In this document: positions 37,379 to 47,048 of the stretch, piece after piece | Numbering within the stretch: position 1 is the first letter of the stretch | Layout of the letters: each line of letters opens with the position of its first letter | Assembly: GCF_034087045.1 (NCBI RefSeq) | Contig: NZ_CP139247.1 | Location: 5,358,001 to 5,422,000 of the forward strand | Reading direction: 5' to 3' | Origin: Chitinophaga sancti | GTDB taxonomy: Bacteria; Bacteroidota; Bacteroidia; Chitinophagales; Chitinophagaceae | DNA: 64,000 bases | Made by a program: the position numbers and the translations under genes | Notes under the pieces: model-generated | What the model saw: only the letters and a program-made list of their open reading frames with translations | What the model was told of the DNA's origin: nothing | Databases searched by the model: none

Positions 37379-37981
37379 TCAAATCATTCGCTTATCAGTT
37401 ATCAGGTATCGCTGCAGGAACTTGGCAATTTCCGGTGGCGGCAGTACCGCATGCGGATCATCTCTATTGATGGCTGTCAGGGGCAGGATATTGAAGTCGG
37501 TGGTATCCGGATCCTGCACAAGTACGAGGCCATGCCTGTCCTCTATCGCTTTAATACCATCAATACCATCCGTGCCCATACCGGACAGGATGATTCCCAC
37601 CGCGTTCTCAGCATAACATTTGGCCATTGATTTGAAGAAGATATCAATTGACTTGTTGATGACTTCGCGGGAATAGCGTTTCCGCACCCGCAATATATGA
37701 TCTTCAACAATCATCATCTTACCTTCTACCAATACATACACATTATCGGGTTGCAGATTCACGGTATCGGTCACACGATGAACCGGCATTTCTGTAAACC
37801 GTTGCAGAATGTGGCTGAAACGGCTTGGATAATCGGCTGATAAATGCGGTATCACCACAAAAGCTGCGCCTGTTTTTTCTCTGAAGTGCTGAAAAAATTC
37901 ACAAACGGGTTCCAGGCCACCTGCGGAACAGCCAATGCCAATGCACAAAGAAGGGAATTTAACAACATTACTCATGGTCAC
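37379..37981 (-). CDS. CheB-type protein-glutamate methylesterase (no receiver domain)
   Basis: The 200-residue protein is a bare CheB catalytic domain with Ser19 (GCSAGG), His46 (PHLS) and Asp138 (GMGTDG) in the expected order. It lacks the N-terminal receiver domain of chemotaxis CheB. It lies 55 bp before the CheR-PAS-kinase gene and should form a methyl-switch with it. In many Bacteroidota these two parts are one polypeptide; here they are separate genes with stop codons between, so the split is not a single frameshift. Confidence 0.92.
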   Translation of the reverse strand: MTMSNVVKFPSLCIGIGCSAGGLEPVCEFFQHFREKTGAAFVVIPHLSADYPSRFSHILQRFTEMPVHRVTDTVNLQPDNVYVLVEGKMMIVEDHILRVRKRYSREVINKSIDIFFKSMAKCYAENAVGIILSGMGTDGIDGIKAIEDRHGLVLVQDPDTTDFNILPLTAINRDDPHAVLPPPEIAKFLQRYLITDKRMI

Positions 37982-38150
37982 ATCTAATTAACGGTTTCAC
38001 AATAAAGATGCCTCTGATTCGAGGACGGGTTCAGCCATTAAATTCAAAGAAAATGCCAGAGTGTGCAGGGGTGGTACTATTTTAACACAATTTGTAGAAA
38101 TAGAGGGGCAACGGGGGATTCAAGAAGGCCGGTGTTACCCGGCCTCCACA

Positions 38151-38753
38151 TTATTTTGATTCCTTTAACACCATGTCGATGGTGATGGCACCAGCTACGA
38201 TGGCGATCTTTTTCAGATCTTCAGGGCATTCTTTACCTATGATCACACGGTATTTATCAGCTGTGGTGAATACTTCTTTCATCACACCTGCCCACTTTTT
38301 AGTAATTTGTCCCAATTCATTCCCACTTGCATCCACAATTGTGAAATTCCATGCCTTCCAGTCGCCTTTGATCTCGGCAATCACAGCACCATATTGATCA
38401 GTGATATGGAATAAAGGCTTGAAAAGTTTGAACTTGTGTTTGATGCCACCGATTTGATTACCATTCCCATCGAGGATAGTGATTTTCGACATCCAGAAAG
38501 TCCAGCCACGGTGAATGGAGGCGACTACGGTGTTGTCCATTTCCTTAATGTCGAGGGTAAAAGGGAATACGGCTTTGCTCAGGAATAAACGCAGGAGCTT
38601 GTGCCAGACAGGTACGGTTTGTTGAATATTTCCGATTTGCTGTCCCTGATCATCGTACACTTTATAGGCATTAGAGAATTTGAAAAGCCCGATTTTTTCG
38701 TCAATGAAATAATCGTGGTGATTGAAGAATTTAGGTAAGTTCGCTTGTCCCAT
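38151..38753 (-). CDS. LURP-one-related / scramblase-like family protein
   Basis: The 200-residue protein has no signal peptide and repeats a beta-hairpin pattern ('YKVYDDQGQQIGNIQQ', 'ITILDGNGNQIGGIKH', 'FHITDQYGAVIAEIKGDW', 'FTIVDASGNELGQITKKW') that fits the tubby-like LOR/scramblase fold. A C-terminal helix ('IAIVAGAITIDMVLKE') is typical. The function is unknown in bacteria. A 7-bp hairpin (38126-38145) follows the stop codon but lacks a T-run. Confidence 0.75.
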   Translation of the reverse strand: MGQANLPKFFNHHDYFIDEKIGLFKFSNAYKVYDDQGQQIGNIQQTVPVWHKLLRLFLSKAVFPFTLDIKEMDNTVVASIHRGWTFWMSKITILDGNGNQIGGIKHKFKLFKPLFHITDQYGAVIAEIKGDWKAWNFTIVDASGNELGQITKKWAGVMKEVFTTADKYRVIIGKECPEDLKKIAIVAGAITIDMVLKESK

Positions 38754-38820
38754 TAAGAGAATTTTAAGAGTTAAGGTTTAACAACGGGGGCGAAGGTATA
38801 TAAATATTATTATATAAAAA

Positions 38821-38849
38821 ATCGTTTATGCCTGTTAAGCATAAACGAT
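38821..38849 (-). terminator. Intrinsic terminator following an orphan gene tail
   Basis: The 11-bp perfect stem ATCGTTTATGC/GCATAAACGAT (38821-38831 with 38839-38849) is followed on the minus strand by TTTTTATATAA. It lies 10 bp after the stop of the relic frame at 38859. Confidence 0.75.
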
Positions 38850-38858
38850 CCGATGATC

Positions 38859-38966
38859 TTAATCAGGATACTTTTCCAATAAATCCAGTAATTCTCTGGC
38901 CTTATCAGGATATTTACTGACGAGGCGCGTAGAGCTGTCTGCCACCTGCCAGCAAACAAAAAGCGT
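38859..38966 (-). pseudogene. Orphan C-terminal gene tail (no start codon)
   Basis: The minus strand encodes 35 residues, ending 'STRLVSKYPDKARELLDLLEKYPD', then TAA. The amphipathic helix and normal codon use look like the end of a real protein. It has no start codon, its upstream side hits a stop at 38967-38969, and only the SusD terminator lies beyond. It appears to be the surviving 3' end of a deleted gene that kept its own terminator. The family was not recognised. Confidence 0.5.
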
Positions 38967-38993
38967 TTATACTTAACATATATTATTAAAAAA

Positions 38994-39018
38994 GGGGCCA
39001 GCCATTACAGCTGGCCCC
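38994..39018 (-). terminator. Intrinsic terminator after the sigma/FecR/SusCD operon
   Basis: A 9-bp GC-rich stem (38994-39002 with 39010-39018) is followed on the minus strand by TTTTTTAATAATA. Confidence 0.8.
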
Positions 39019-39050
39019 ATGCTCAAATATAAGGGGGAAAATGTAAAATA

Positions 39051-40571
39051 TTAGTAGCCCGGATTTTGGTACATACCGGTTGGGTTCAGCTTGACCTCAT
39101 CAGAAGGAATAGGATAATACCTGTCCTTGGTGGTAAAGTGTTGCGGAATTGCGATTCCATATCTTGCCGGATCTTTTGCCTGGAAGTAGCTTACCAGTTC
39201 GTCAGTAGTGAATGTTCTCAGCAGGTCATACCATCTGTGGTTTTCGAATGCCAGTTCAATTCTTCTTTCGTGCAGGATAGCCAGTTTCAGTGTTGGGTAC
39301 TTAGCCGCATAGTTAGCATCCTTTGAGGCAGTTGCATAATCAGACATACCTGCCCTTGTTCTCACCTGGTCCAGGAAAGAGATCGCAGTCGTCTGGTCGC
39401 CCAGCAAATTATTTACCTCAGCCAGGTTCAGGATGATGTCTGCATAGCGCATCAGGATCCAGTCGTTACCCCCATAACCATTCACGCCGGCAGCATCCGA
39501 AGCATCGCGGAACTTGGTAATGAAGTAATCCTTTACATTGGAAGCATTCGCATATTTCACAGAGAAATCCATTCTTGGATCACCGGTTTCATAATCATCG
39601 ATCAGATCACCTAAAACGTTGCCACCTACACCTGTTGCTTCTTTTTGTGAGTTGATGGTTTCACCGGCAGCCTGGTTATTTGCAGCTATAGAAGAGGAAT
39701 AAGTAGCATCACCTTGTTTATACACAATCTGCATGATCAGCTCAGGGCAACTGGACTTTTTATCCACGCTAAACACATCTGAATAAGGGATTTCGCTCAG
39801 CTGACCGAAGTTGCGCATATTGTAACAAGCCTCGAGGTATGTTTTTGCATCCTGTAAGTGAGCTGTGCTTTGACCGTCTTCAATTGTCTGAGACATAGTC
39901 AGGTACACCTGACCCAGCAGACCATTGGCAGCTGCCTTGGATGCGCGGCCAATTTTATCGCCGGTCTGGAAGTTGGGCAGTGGACTTTCCAATACATCTT
40001 TCAGGTCAGTAATGATTTGCGCATATACAGCTGTATCAGCTGCGCGATAGGTATAAGCAGTTACCTCGTCGGAAGTAGTCAACTGCTTTGTTACCAAAGG
40101 TACAGCCCCCCACTGGCGTACCAGGTGGAAGTACATCAATGCCCGCAGGAATTTAGCTTCAGCAGCGTAACCCAGCTTCGTATCATTGCTGGAATAGCTT
40201 ACACCATCAATGTTGGATAATACCACATTCGCACGGGAAACAGTTTCATATAAGGCTGCCCAGTGAGACAATAAATAAGAGTTACCGACTAATACTGAGA
40301 AATCATTAAACTGGAACGGCTCACCAGAGTTGGAATAGTCATTACGACCGGTATTGTCTGATCGCTCTTCCAGGTACAGGCCACTGTTTTCACCGATACA
40401 GTTAGAACTTCTCAGGGATTGGTAAATACCGTTTACTGCTAAAAGGACATCATTTTCTGATGCAAAATAATCAGATACACTGAGCGCATTGGGGTTAGAC
40501 TGGTTCAGAAAATCCTTACTACAGGATGCCAGTACCACAGTGGCTGCTATTGCTAATAAGATACGTTTCAT
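39051..40571 (-). CDS. SusD/RagB family outer-membrane lipoprotein
   Basis: The 506-residue lipoprotein has lipobox LASC (Cys17), 'SKDFLNQSNPNALSVSDYFASENDVLLAVNGIYQSLR' at its N-terminus and 'RRIELAFENHRWYDLLRTFTTDELVSYF' plus 'YYPIPSDEVKLNPTGMYQNPGY' at its C-terminus, as in the SusD family. It partners the STN-SusC encoded 26 nt upstream and closes the sigma-FecR-SusC-SusD operon. Confidence 0.93.
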   Translation of the reverse strand: MKRILLAIAATVVLASCSKDFLNQSNPNALSVSDYFASENDVLLAVNGIYQSLRSSNCIGENSGLYLEERSDNTGRNDYSNSGEPFQFNDFSVLVGNSYLLSHWAALYETVSRANVVLSNIDGVSYSSNDTKLGYAAEAKFLRALMYFHLVRQWGAVPLVTKQLTTSDEVTAYTYRAADTAVYAQIITDLKDVLESPLPNFQTGDKIGRASKAAANGLLGQVYLTMSQTIEDGQSTAHLQDAKTYLEACYNMRNFGQLSEIPYSDVFSVDKKSSCPELIMQIVYKQGDATYSSSIAANNQAAGETINSQKEATGVGGNVLGDLIDDYETGDPRMDFSVKYANASNVKDYFITKFRDASDAAGVNGYGGNDWILMRYADIILNLAEVNNLLGDQTTAISFLDQVRTRAGMSDYATASKDANYAAKYPTLKLAILHERRIELAFENHRWYDLLRTFTTDELVSYFQAKDPARYGIAIPQHFTTKDRYYPIPSDEVKLNPTGMYQNPGY

Positions 40572-40597
40572 GTTGAATAATTTTGAAAATAAAAGGA

Positions 40598-43500
40598 TTA
40601 GAAGCCTACCTTAACACCTAAATTATATGCACGTACCAATGGATACTTACCATAATCTACACCTGGTGTCAGGTTATTTCCATCATTATAATCTACTTCA
40701 GGATTGTAACCTTTGTATTTAGAAATAGTGAACAGGTTGTCTACACTTGCATAGACTCTTGCGCTGCTCAGGCCAAGGCGGTTTTTCAGCACTCTTGACT
40801 TAATGTCATAACCCAGTGTGGCATTTGTACAACGGAAGAAAGAACCATCCTGCAGGTAGAAAGTAGACAGACGGGTACTGTTACTCTGTGTACCACTTCT
40901 GGATGCACGGAATACATGACCGTTACCTGGATTAGCTTCGCTCACATAGTGGCCTGCTGCATCCGCATATTGGTTTCCTGAACCTTCCATGTTGTACAGG
41001 TAATAATCCTGACCATCCAGTACTTTGTTGCCATAAGAACCATTGAAAGAAGAAGAGAAAGTGAAATTCTTATAACTGGCATTCAGTGCGAAACCATAAG
41101 TAAATTTAGCATATGGAGAACCGATCACCCTTTTATCATTATCATTTACAACACCATCCTTATTTACATCTTCAAAGTATAAATCGCCTGCTTTCAATGG
41201 AGAGCTGTTAGCAGAAGATTCAGCCACCTTACCCACATCACCTGGTTTGGCCACACCCAATACCTTGAAACCATAGAACATACCCACCGGCTGGCCTTCC
41301 TGTGTAATGTGTGTCTTGTAAGAACGCTCAGCACCGGCCTTGATAATAGTGCTACCGCCACCTAAATCCAAAACCTTATTTTTATTGATAGAGATATTAC
41401 CCGCTACACCCAGGTGAAAATCTTTACCATCAATAACCCTGGCATCTACCTGCAGGTCTATGCCACTATTACGGATCTTTGAATCACGCAGGTTAGTGAG
41501 GATGGAAGTAGAACCTGAGATAGCAGAGATAGTTTGTTGGAACAACAGGTTGTAGGAATAAGAAAGGTAATAGTTAGCAATGAAATTCAAACGACCTTTC
41601 AGGATGCCAATGTCAAGACCTGTATTAAACTGTGAAGTAGATTCCCAACCCAGTTTCTGGTCTTTCAGGTCTCCCGGATAATAGGCAGAGTTCACAGTAC
41701 CGGAACCAAATACGGTACCGGTGGCTGTGGCCATAGTAGTCATCGTATTGTAGTTGCCAATATTATTGTTACCACTTAAACCCCAGCTGGCACGCAGTTT
41801 CAATGTAGAGAACTGACCCAGCCAGTCATGGTAGAAAGATTCGCTTGAAATATTCCAGCCTGCAGATACAGAAGGGAATACACCCCACTTGTTCTGAGGG
41901 CCAAAACGGGAAGAACCATCTGTACGTATAGATCCTGTCAGGAAATATTTTTCATTGTAATTATAACTTGCACGACCAAAATAAGACATCATCGTCCAGG
42001 TAGATTTGTAGGCATCCGTCAGTTGGAAATCCGTTCCATCAGCACCTTTTGCGGTGATTTCCTGGATACGGTCATCTTCAAAACCTTTTGCAGTCACTTT
42101 TACCAGGTCAGTGGTATTTATCTGGGCAGAATAACCTGCCAGACCAGTAATACTATGATTACCAAAACGCTTGTTATAGTTCAACGTGAACTCAGCCAGC
42201 TGGTCTACAACGTTCTGGTTTTGAGCAACACCATTTGCAGCAGCCTTTGCATTGTCAGAATAAGGTGCACTTACCCCACTACTTAAGCTGGTAGGGTAAT
42301 AATAGTTATACTTCTCGGAATAACTCATCATACCTACGTTGGCCTTCACGGTCAGTGCCGGCAGGATGGTATAAATAGCATAAGCGTTGTAGTTACTACG
42401 GTTACCTTTGCGGGTAATGTTAATTTCCTTTGCCAGCGCAATCGGGTTTTCGAAGCTGTTGTAACCATAGGTTGCAGATAGTGCAGCAATTTCATTCTTC
42501 AGTGGATTACCATTAGAATCGTATGGCTGTGCACTTGGAGGCATCAACAGCGCTGTCATGATCGGGTTGTGATCCCAGCGGCCTTCACTCAATTCCCTGT
42601 TCTGGTTGTTGGTGTAAGAAATGTTTACACCCGCCTTTAATCTTGGATTGATCGTTGCATCCAGGTTCATTCTCAGGTTGATCTTTTTTACACTTGTATT
42701 CAGTACCACACCATCCTGATTCTGGTAACCGCCGCTCATATAATACCTGATATTGTCAGTACCACCAGAGAAGGAAACATTGTGACGACCAAAGAAAGCA
42801 TTCCTGTAGATCAGGTCCTGCCAGTCAGTATTATATTTGGAAGGAATGACCTTTTGATTGGCGAAGTCATAATAGCGGGGATCGATCTGCACAGCGTTTG
42901 CATTCCCCACATTTGCCACACGGGTCGCATTGTTATCACTCATCATACCATCATTCCATGTCAGAGAGGTATTGTTTTCTATCAGGTTCCTATAAGTACC
43001 ATTACGACCGTCTACCAACAGTTGCAGGAACTGGTTGCTGTCTAACAGCTTCACTTTCTTAGACACCTGGTTTACACCAGTAGTATAGCTATATTCGAGT
43101 TTACCTTTGCTGCCGGATTTTCCTCTTTTGGTAGTGATCATCACCACACCGCCGGAAGCGCGGGAACCATAGATGGCTGCAGAAGCCGCATCCTTGAGGA
43201 TGTCGATGGTTTCGATATCTTCAGGGTTAATGAAAACGTCTGCGTCTACAGGATAACCATCTACTACGTACAATGGATCAGAGCTCGCATTGAAGGAGCC
43301 GATACCACGCACACGAATCTTTGTGCTCTTGTAAGGTGCACCGCTCACCTGCGATACCTGTACACCAGCTACTTTACCTACGATGGCCTGACCTACGGTA
43401 GGCGCTGTGAGGTTCATTTCGCTGGATTTCACGCTGGATACGGCACCGGTCAGGTCGCTCTTTCTTACTGACTGGTAACCGATGGCTACCACTTCCTGCA

Positions 43501-44125
43501 GCTGGCTGTGCTGGCTTTTCAGCCGTACGTTCAGCATGTTCTCTGAAGTAACCGGTACTTCCTGTGGTGCGTAACCGATGAAGTTAAATACCAGTACATC
43601 ACCGATATTTACTTTGATGGAGTACTTACCATTTACATCGGTAGTCGTGTTTACCTTAGAAGTTTTTTCGTGAATGCTCACACCTGGAATAGGCATGTTG
43701 CTTTCGTCAGTAACCATACCAGAGATGGTCACAGTTGCTGCATCGGCAGTTTGTGCTACTACAACTGGTGCAGCTTTTATTTTTTCAATCTTCAGGAAGA
43801 TGTGACGTTCATCTACCTGTTTCACCGCACCTTCGTACCCTTTCAGTAAATCCTGCAAAACGGAAGCCAGCGGGGCCCCAGCAGCTTTGTAGCTCACAAG
43901 CTGATTGTCTGCAACATGCGTAGCGTTGTAACCAATGGAAAGACCAGTCTGAGATTCAATGAGTAAAAATACTTTTCTGAGTGGTGTGTTTTTAACGTCT
44001 AAATTAATGCGGGTATCACGAACCTGTATCGTGATCTGGTTGCGGAGTTCTGTCGCAAAGGCCATTACATGACAAGTCAATAATATGAGCAGCAGGTAAG
44101 ACCGGCGCGTCATATTTGTTGGCAT
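40598..44125 (-). CDS. SusC/RagA transporter with an STN signalling domain
   Basis: The 1175-residue protein starts at MPTNMTRRSY; ATG at 44143 or 44113 are alternatives. After a signal peptide it has an STN (secretin/TonB N-terminal) domain (about 45-110, 'LDVKNTPLRKVFLLIESQTGLSIGY'), a carboxypeptidase-like domain (about 130-210), the TonB-box-like 'QEVVAIGYQ', a plug with 'DITNL'-less 'GYPVDADVFINPEDIETIDILKDAASAAIYG' and a full barrel ending in YNLGVKVGF. The STN domain is what contacts FecR to report substrate binding. It follows fecR closely (about 8 nt). Confidence 0.93.
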   Translation of the reverse strand: MPTNMTRRSYLLLILLTCHVMAFATELRNQITIQVRDTRINLDVKNTPLRKVFLLIESQTGLSIGYNATHVADNQLVSYKAAGAPLASVLQDLLKGYEGAVKQVDERHIFLKIEKIKAAPVVVAQTADAATVTISGMVTDESNMPIPGVSIHEKTSKVNTTTDVNGKYSIKVNIGDVLVFNFIGYAPQEVPVTSENMLNVRLKSQHSQLQEVVAIGYQSVRKSDLTGAVSSVKSSEMNLTAPTVGQAIVGKVAGVQVSQVSGAPYKSTKIRVRGIGSFNASSDPLYVVDGYPVDADVFINPEDIETIDILKDAASAAIYGSRASGGVVMITTKRGKSGSKGKLEYSYTTGVNQVSKKVKLLDSNQFLQLLVDGRNGTYRNLIENNTSLTWNDGMMSDNNATRVANVGNANAVQIDPRYYDFANQKVIPSKYNTDWQDLIYRNAFFGRHNVSFSGGTDNIRYYMSGGYQNQDGVVLNTSVKKINLRMNLDATINPRLKAGVNISYTNNQNRELSEGRWDHNPIMTALLMPPSAQPYDSNGNPLKNEIAALSATYGYNSFENPIALAKEINITRKGNRSNYNAYAIYTILPALTVKANVGMMSYSEKYNYYYPTSLSSGVSAPYSDNAKAAANGVAQNQNVVDQLAEFTLNYNKRFGNHSITGLAGYSAQINTTDLVKVTAKGFEDDRIQEITAKGADGTDFQLTDAYKSTWTMMSYFGRASYNYNEKYFLTGSIRTDGSSRFGPQNKWGVFPSVSAGWNISSESFYHDWLGQFSTLKLRASWGLSGNNNIGNYNTMTTMATATGTVFGSGTVNSAYYPGDLKDQKLGWESTSQFNTGLDIGILKGRLNFIANYYLSYSYNLLFQQTISAISGSTSILTNLRDSKIRNSGIDLQVDARVIDGKDFHLGVAGNISINKNKVLDLGGGSTIIKAGAERSYKTHITQEGQPVGMFYGFKVLGVAKPGDVGKVAESSANSSPLKAGDLYFEDVNKDGVVNDNDKRVIGSPYAKFTYGFALNASYKNFTFSSSFNGSYGNKVLDGQDYYLYNMEGSGNQYADAAGHYVSEANPGNGHVFRASRSGTQSNSTRLSTFYLQDGSFFRCTNATLGYDIKSRVLKNRLGLSSARVYASVDNLFTISKYKGYNPEVDYNDGNNLTPGVDYGKYPLVRAYNLGVKVGF

Positions 44126-44133
44126 TTTACATC

Positions 44134-45105
44134 TTATTCGCATGATGCTGTATTGATTTTAATTTCATTATGATTAATCTGATAGGTAATGCCGGATAAC
44201 TGAGACAGCAATCTCATGGCATTCTCTACCGTTTCATTCTTCAACTGTAGTGTGTATTTACAATTGTGTCTGGCTTGTCCTGTCAGTGTGATATGGATAT
44301 TGTATTGTCGTTCTAAAACAGCGGCTATTTCCTGAATACTGGCTTGTTCGAAGTAGAAAACATTGTTCTGCCATGCGGCAATTTCATTTGACTTTCCTGT
44401 ACCTATACTTAAGGAGTCGTGTTCTTCATTGTAGGTTAGTACCTGGTCCTGGGTCAAACCTGCAGAGAGTACAGTAGTTTGGGCGGCTGCCTTTTTCTCG
44501 ATCCTTACCTTACCGGTCAATACCGCAATCTCAACATTTTTTTCACCGGGATAGGCTTTCACGTTAAAGGAAGTACCCAATACTACTGTTTGCAGGTTTC
44601 CACTACGAACAATAAATGGTTTTGCAGTCTGGTGCGCTACATCAAACACGGCTTCACCTGTCAGTTCGAGTACACGATCATGTACGCCAAAGTCAGACGG
44701 GATGCGGAGTTGTGTATTCGCATTGATGGTCACGATGCTACCATCAGGCAAGGTGATTTTTTTACGCTCAGCTTTTCCTGCCTGCAACAATGCATATGTA
44801 ATGGGAGCAGGAGGCTGGTGTAATTGTTTATATATAAATAGGACAGACGTACATACTAATATAAATACGGCGGCAACTTTCAGGATGCGGGGCAATACGT
44901 GCACCTTCACTTTAGGATGGAACATGCGCTCCAAAGCCTCCAGGGCAGCGTCATTAGCAGCATCGGTAAATGCCGGATCGTCTTGTAATTCTTCGAAAGA
45001 ATCAAACCACTCCCTGATACGGGCAGCTTCCTCCGGTGTAGCTTCACCGGCTCTGTACTTTTTTAAAAGCGATAATATCTCTGCTTTGTCTGATGATGTG
45101 TGCAT
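44134..45105 (-). CDS. FecR-family anti-sigma factor
   Basis: The 323-residue protein has a cytosolic N-terminal anti-sigma part with the 'YRAGEATPEEAARIREWFDS' motif, one transmembrane helix (about 72-90, 'ILKVAAVFILVCTSVLFIY') and a periplasmic FecR domain ('RKKITLPDGSIVTINANTQLRIPSDFG' and 'RVLELTGEAVFDVAH'). The C-terminal STN-binding region ('FYFEQASIQEIAAVLERQYNIHITLTG') is present. It should hold the sigma factor until the STN-SusC signals. It starts 15 nt after the sigma gene stop. Confidence 0.94.
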   Translation of the reverse strand: MHTSSDKAEILSLLKKYRAGEATPEEAARIREWFDSFEELQDDPAFTDAANDAALEALERMFHPKVKVHVLPRILKVAAVFILVCTSVLFIYKQLHQPPAPITYALLQAGKAERKKITLPDGSIVTINANTQLRIPSDFGVHDRVLELTGEAVFDVAHQTAKPFIVRSGNLQTVVLGTSFNVKAYPGEKNVEIAVLTGKVRIEKKAAAQTTVLSAGLTQDQVLTYNEEHDSLSIGTGKSNEIAAWQNNVFYFEQASIQEIAAVLERQYNIHITLTGQARHNCKYTLQLKNETVENAMRLLSQLSGITYQINHNEIKINTASCE

Positions 45106-45120
45106 TCATCAGTATAGTCT

Positions 45121-45735
45121 CTAAATCATATAAGCGGTACCGTTAAGGAATTGTGAACACAATGTTAACAGAATGTAAACGGAGAGCCAATGGTCTGTTT
45201 GTAAACGGAGGCGGATCCTTTTGAGGGCAAGGGATATGGTATTCTTTACGGTTTGCTCTGAGAGTCCGTATTCCTGGGCTATTTCGCGGATAGACTTGGA
45301 TTCCCAGCGGCTGGAAATAAAAACTTTCCGCATGGTATCATTCATCTTTGCGACTTCAGTATCCACCTTTTCCCGCATTTCGCCGGCTATCAACTGGTTC
45401 TCGACAGGGAAAGTACTGGGTTCGTCTTTTTCTAATAAGATAGTTTGCCGCGCTAATATTTTTTTATGTGCTATCTGCCAGTCTATTACAGAATAGTAGG
45501 CGGCACGGCACAAGTAGTTGAAGATTTTTTCGGGGTTTTGAATGTTGTACCGGTTATTCCAGCAGGAGATCAGTACTTCCTGCAGTATATCTTTGGAGTC
45601 ATCTTCCGATCGCACGCGGGCATAGATATACTTATACAACGCTACATTGTAACGTAATACAAGTATGGCAAAAGCTTTCTCATCATTCTCCTGCTGAACT
45701 AAGGATAATAATTCCGCATCGGTCAAATTCTTCAT
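45121..45735 (-). CDS. ECF RNA polymerase sigma-70 factor (Bacteroidota expansion type)
   Basis: The 204-residue protein has region 2 ('AFAILVLRYNVALYKYIYARVRSEDDSKDILQEVLISCWNN') and region 4 ('MNDTMRKVFISSRWESKSIREIAQEYGLSEQTVKNTISLALKRIR'), with a short hydrophobic tail. It directs RNA polymerase to the SusCD operon once FecR releases it. It heads the operon, with no clear promoter match in the 70 bp upstream. Confidence 0.93.
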   Translation of the reverse strand: MKNLTDAELLSLVQQENDEKAFAILVLRYNVALYKYIYARVRSEDDSKDILQEVLISCWNNRYNIQNPEKIFNYLCRAAYYSVIDWQIAHKKILARQTILLEKDEPSTFPVENQLIAGEMREKVDTEVAKMNDTMRKVFISSRWESKSIREIAQEYGLSEQTVKNTISLALKRIRLRLQTDHWLSVYILLTLCSQFLNGTAYMI

Positions 45736-45805
45736 ATAAGACGGAGCTCTAAAGCGATGCGAAATTATTATCGAAAAAAATGGTTGTATGTTATGTTTAA
45801 GTTAA

Positions 45806-46954
<1,149 letters not shown>

Positions 46955-46975
46955 GATGATATGTGTTGTTTGCAG

Positions 46976-46998
46976 CAAAGATATGCAACTTTGTTGCA
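46976..46998 (-). promoter_or_regulatory. Zur-like operator overlapping the promoter of the COG0523 gene
   Basis: The perfect dyad TGCAAC-TTT-GTTGCA (46984-46998) sits right beside the minus-strand -7 element TATCTTTG (46976-46983). A wider pairing, GTTTGCAGCAAAG with CTTTGTTGCAAAC (about 46969-47001), matches at 12 of 13 positions. The spacing to the start codon is 22-30 nt. The 15-bp inverted-repeat shape fits Fur-family sites; assigning it to Zur is inference from the zinc-chaperone neighbour. Confidence 0.6.
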
Positions 46999-47048
46999 AA
47001 CAGAAATTTTCCATAAAACTTTCGTAACTTCTGAATAAATCCTTTGTT

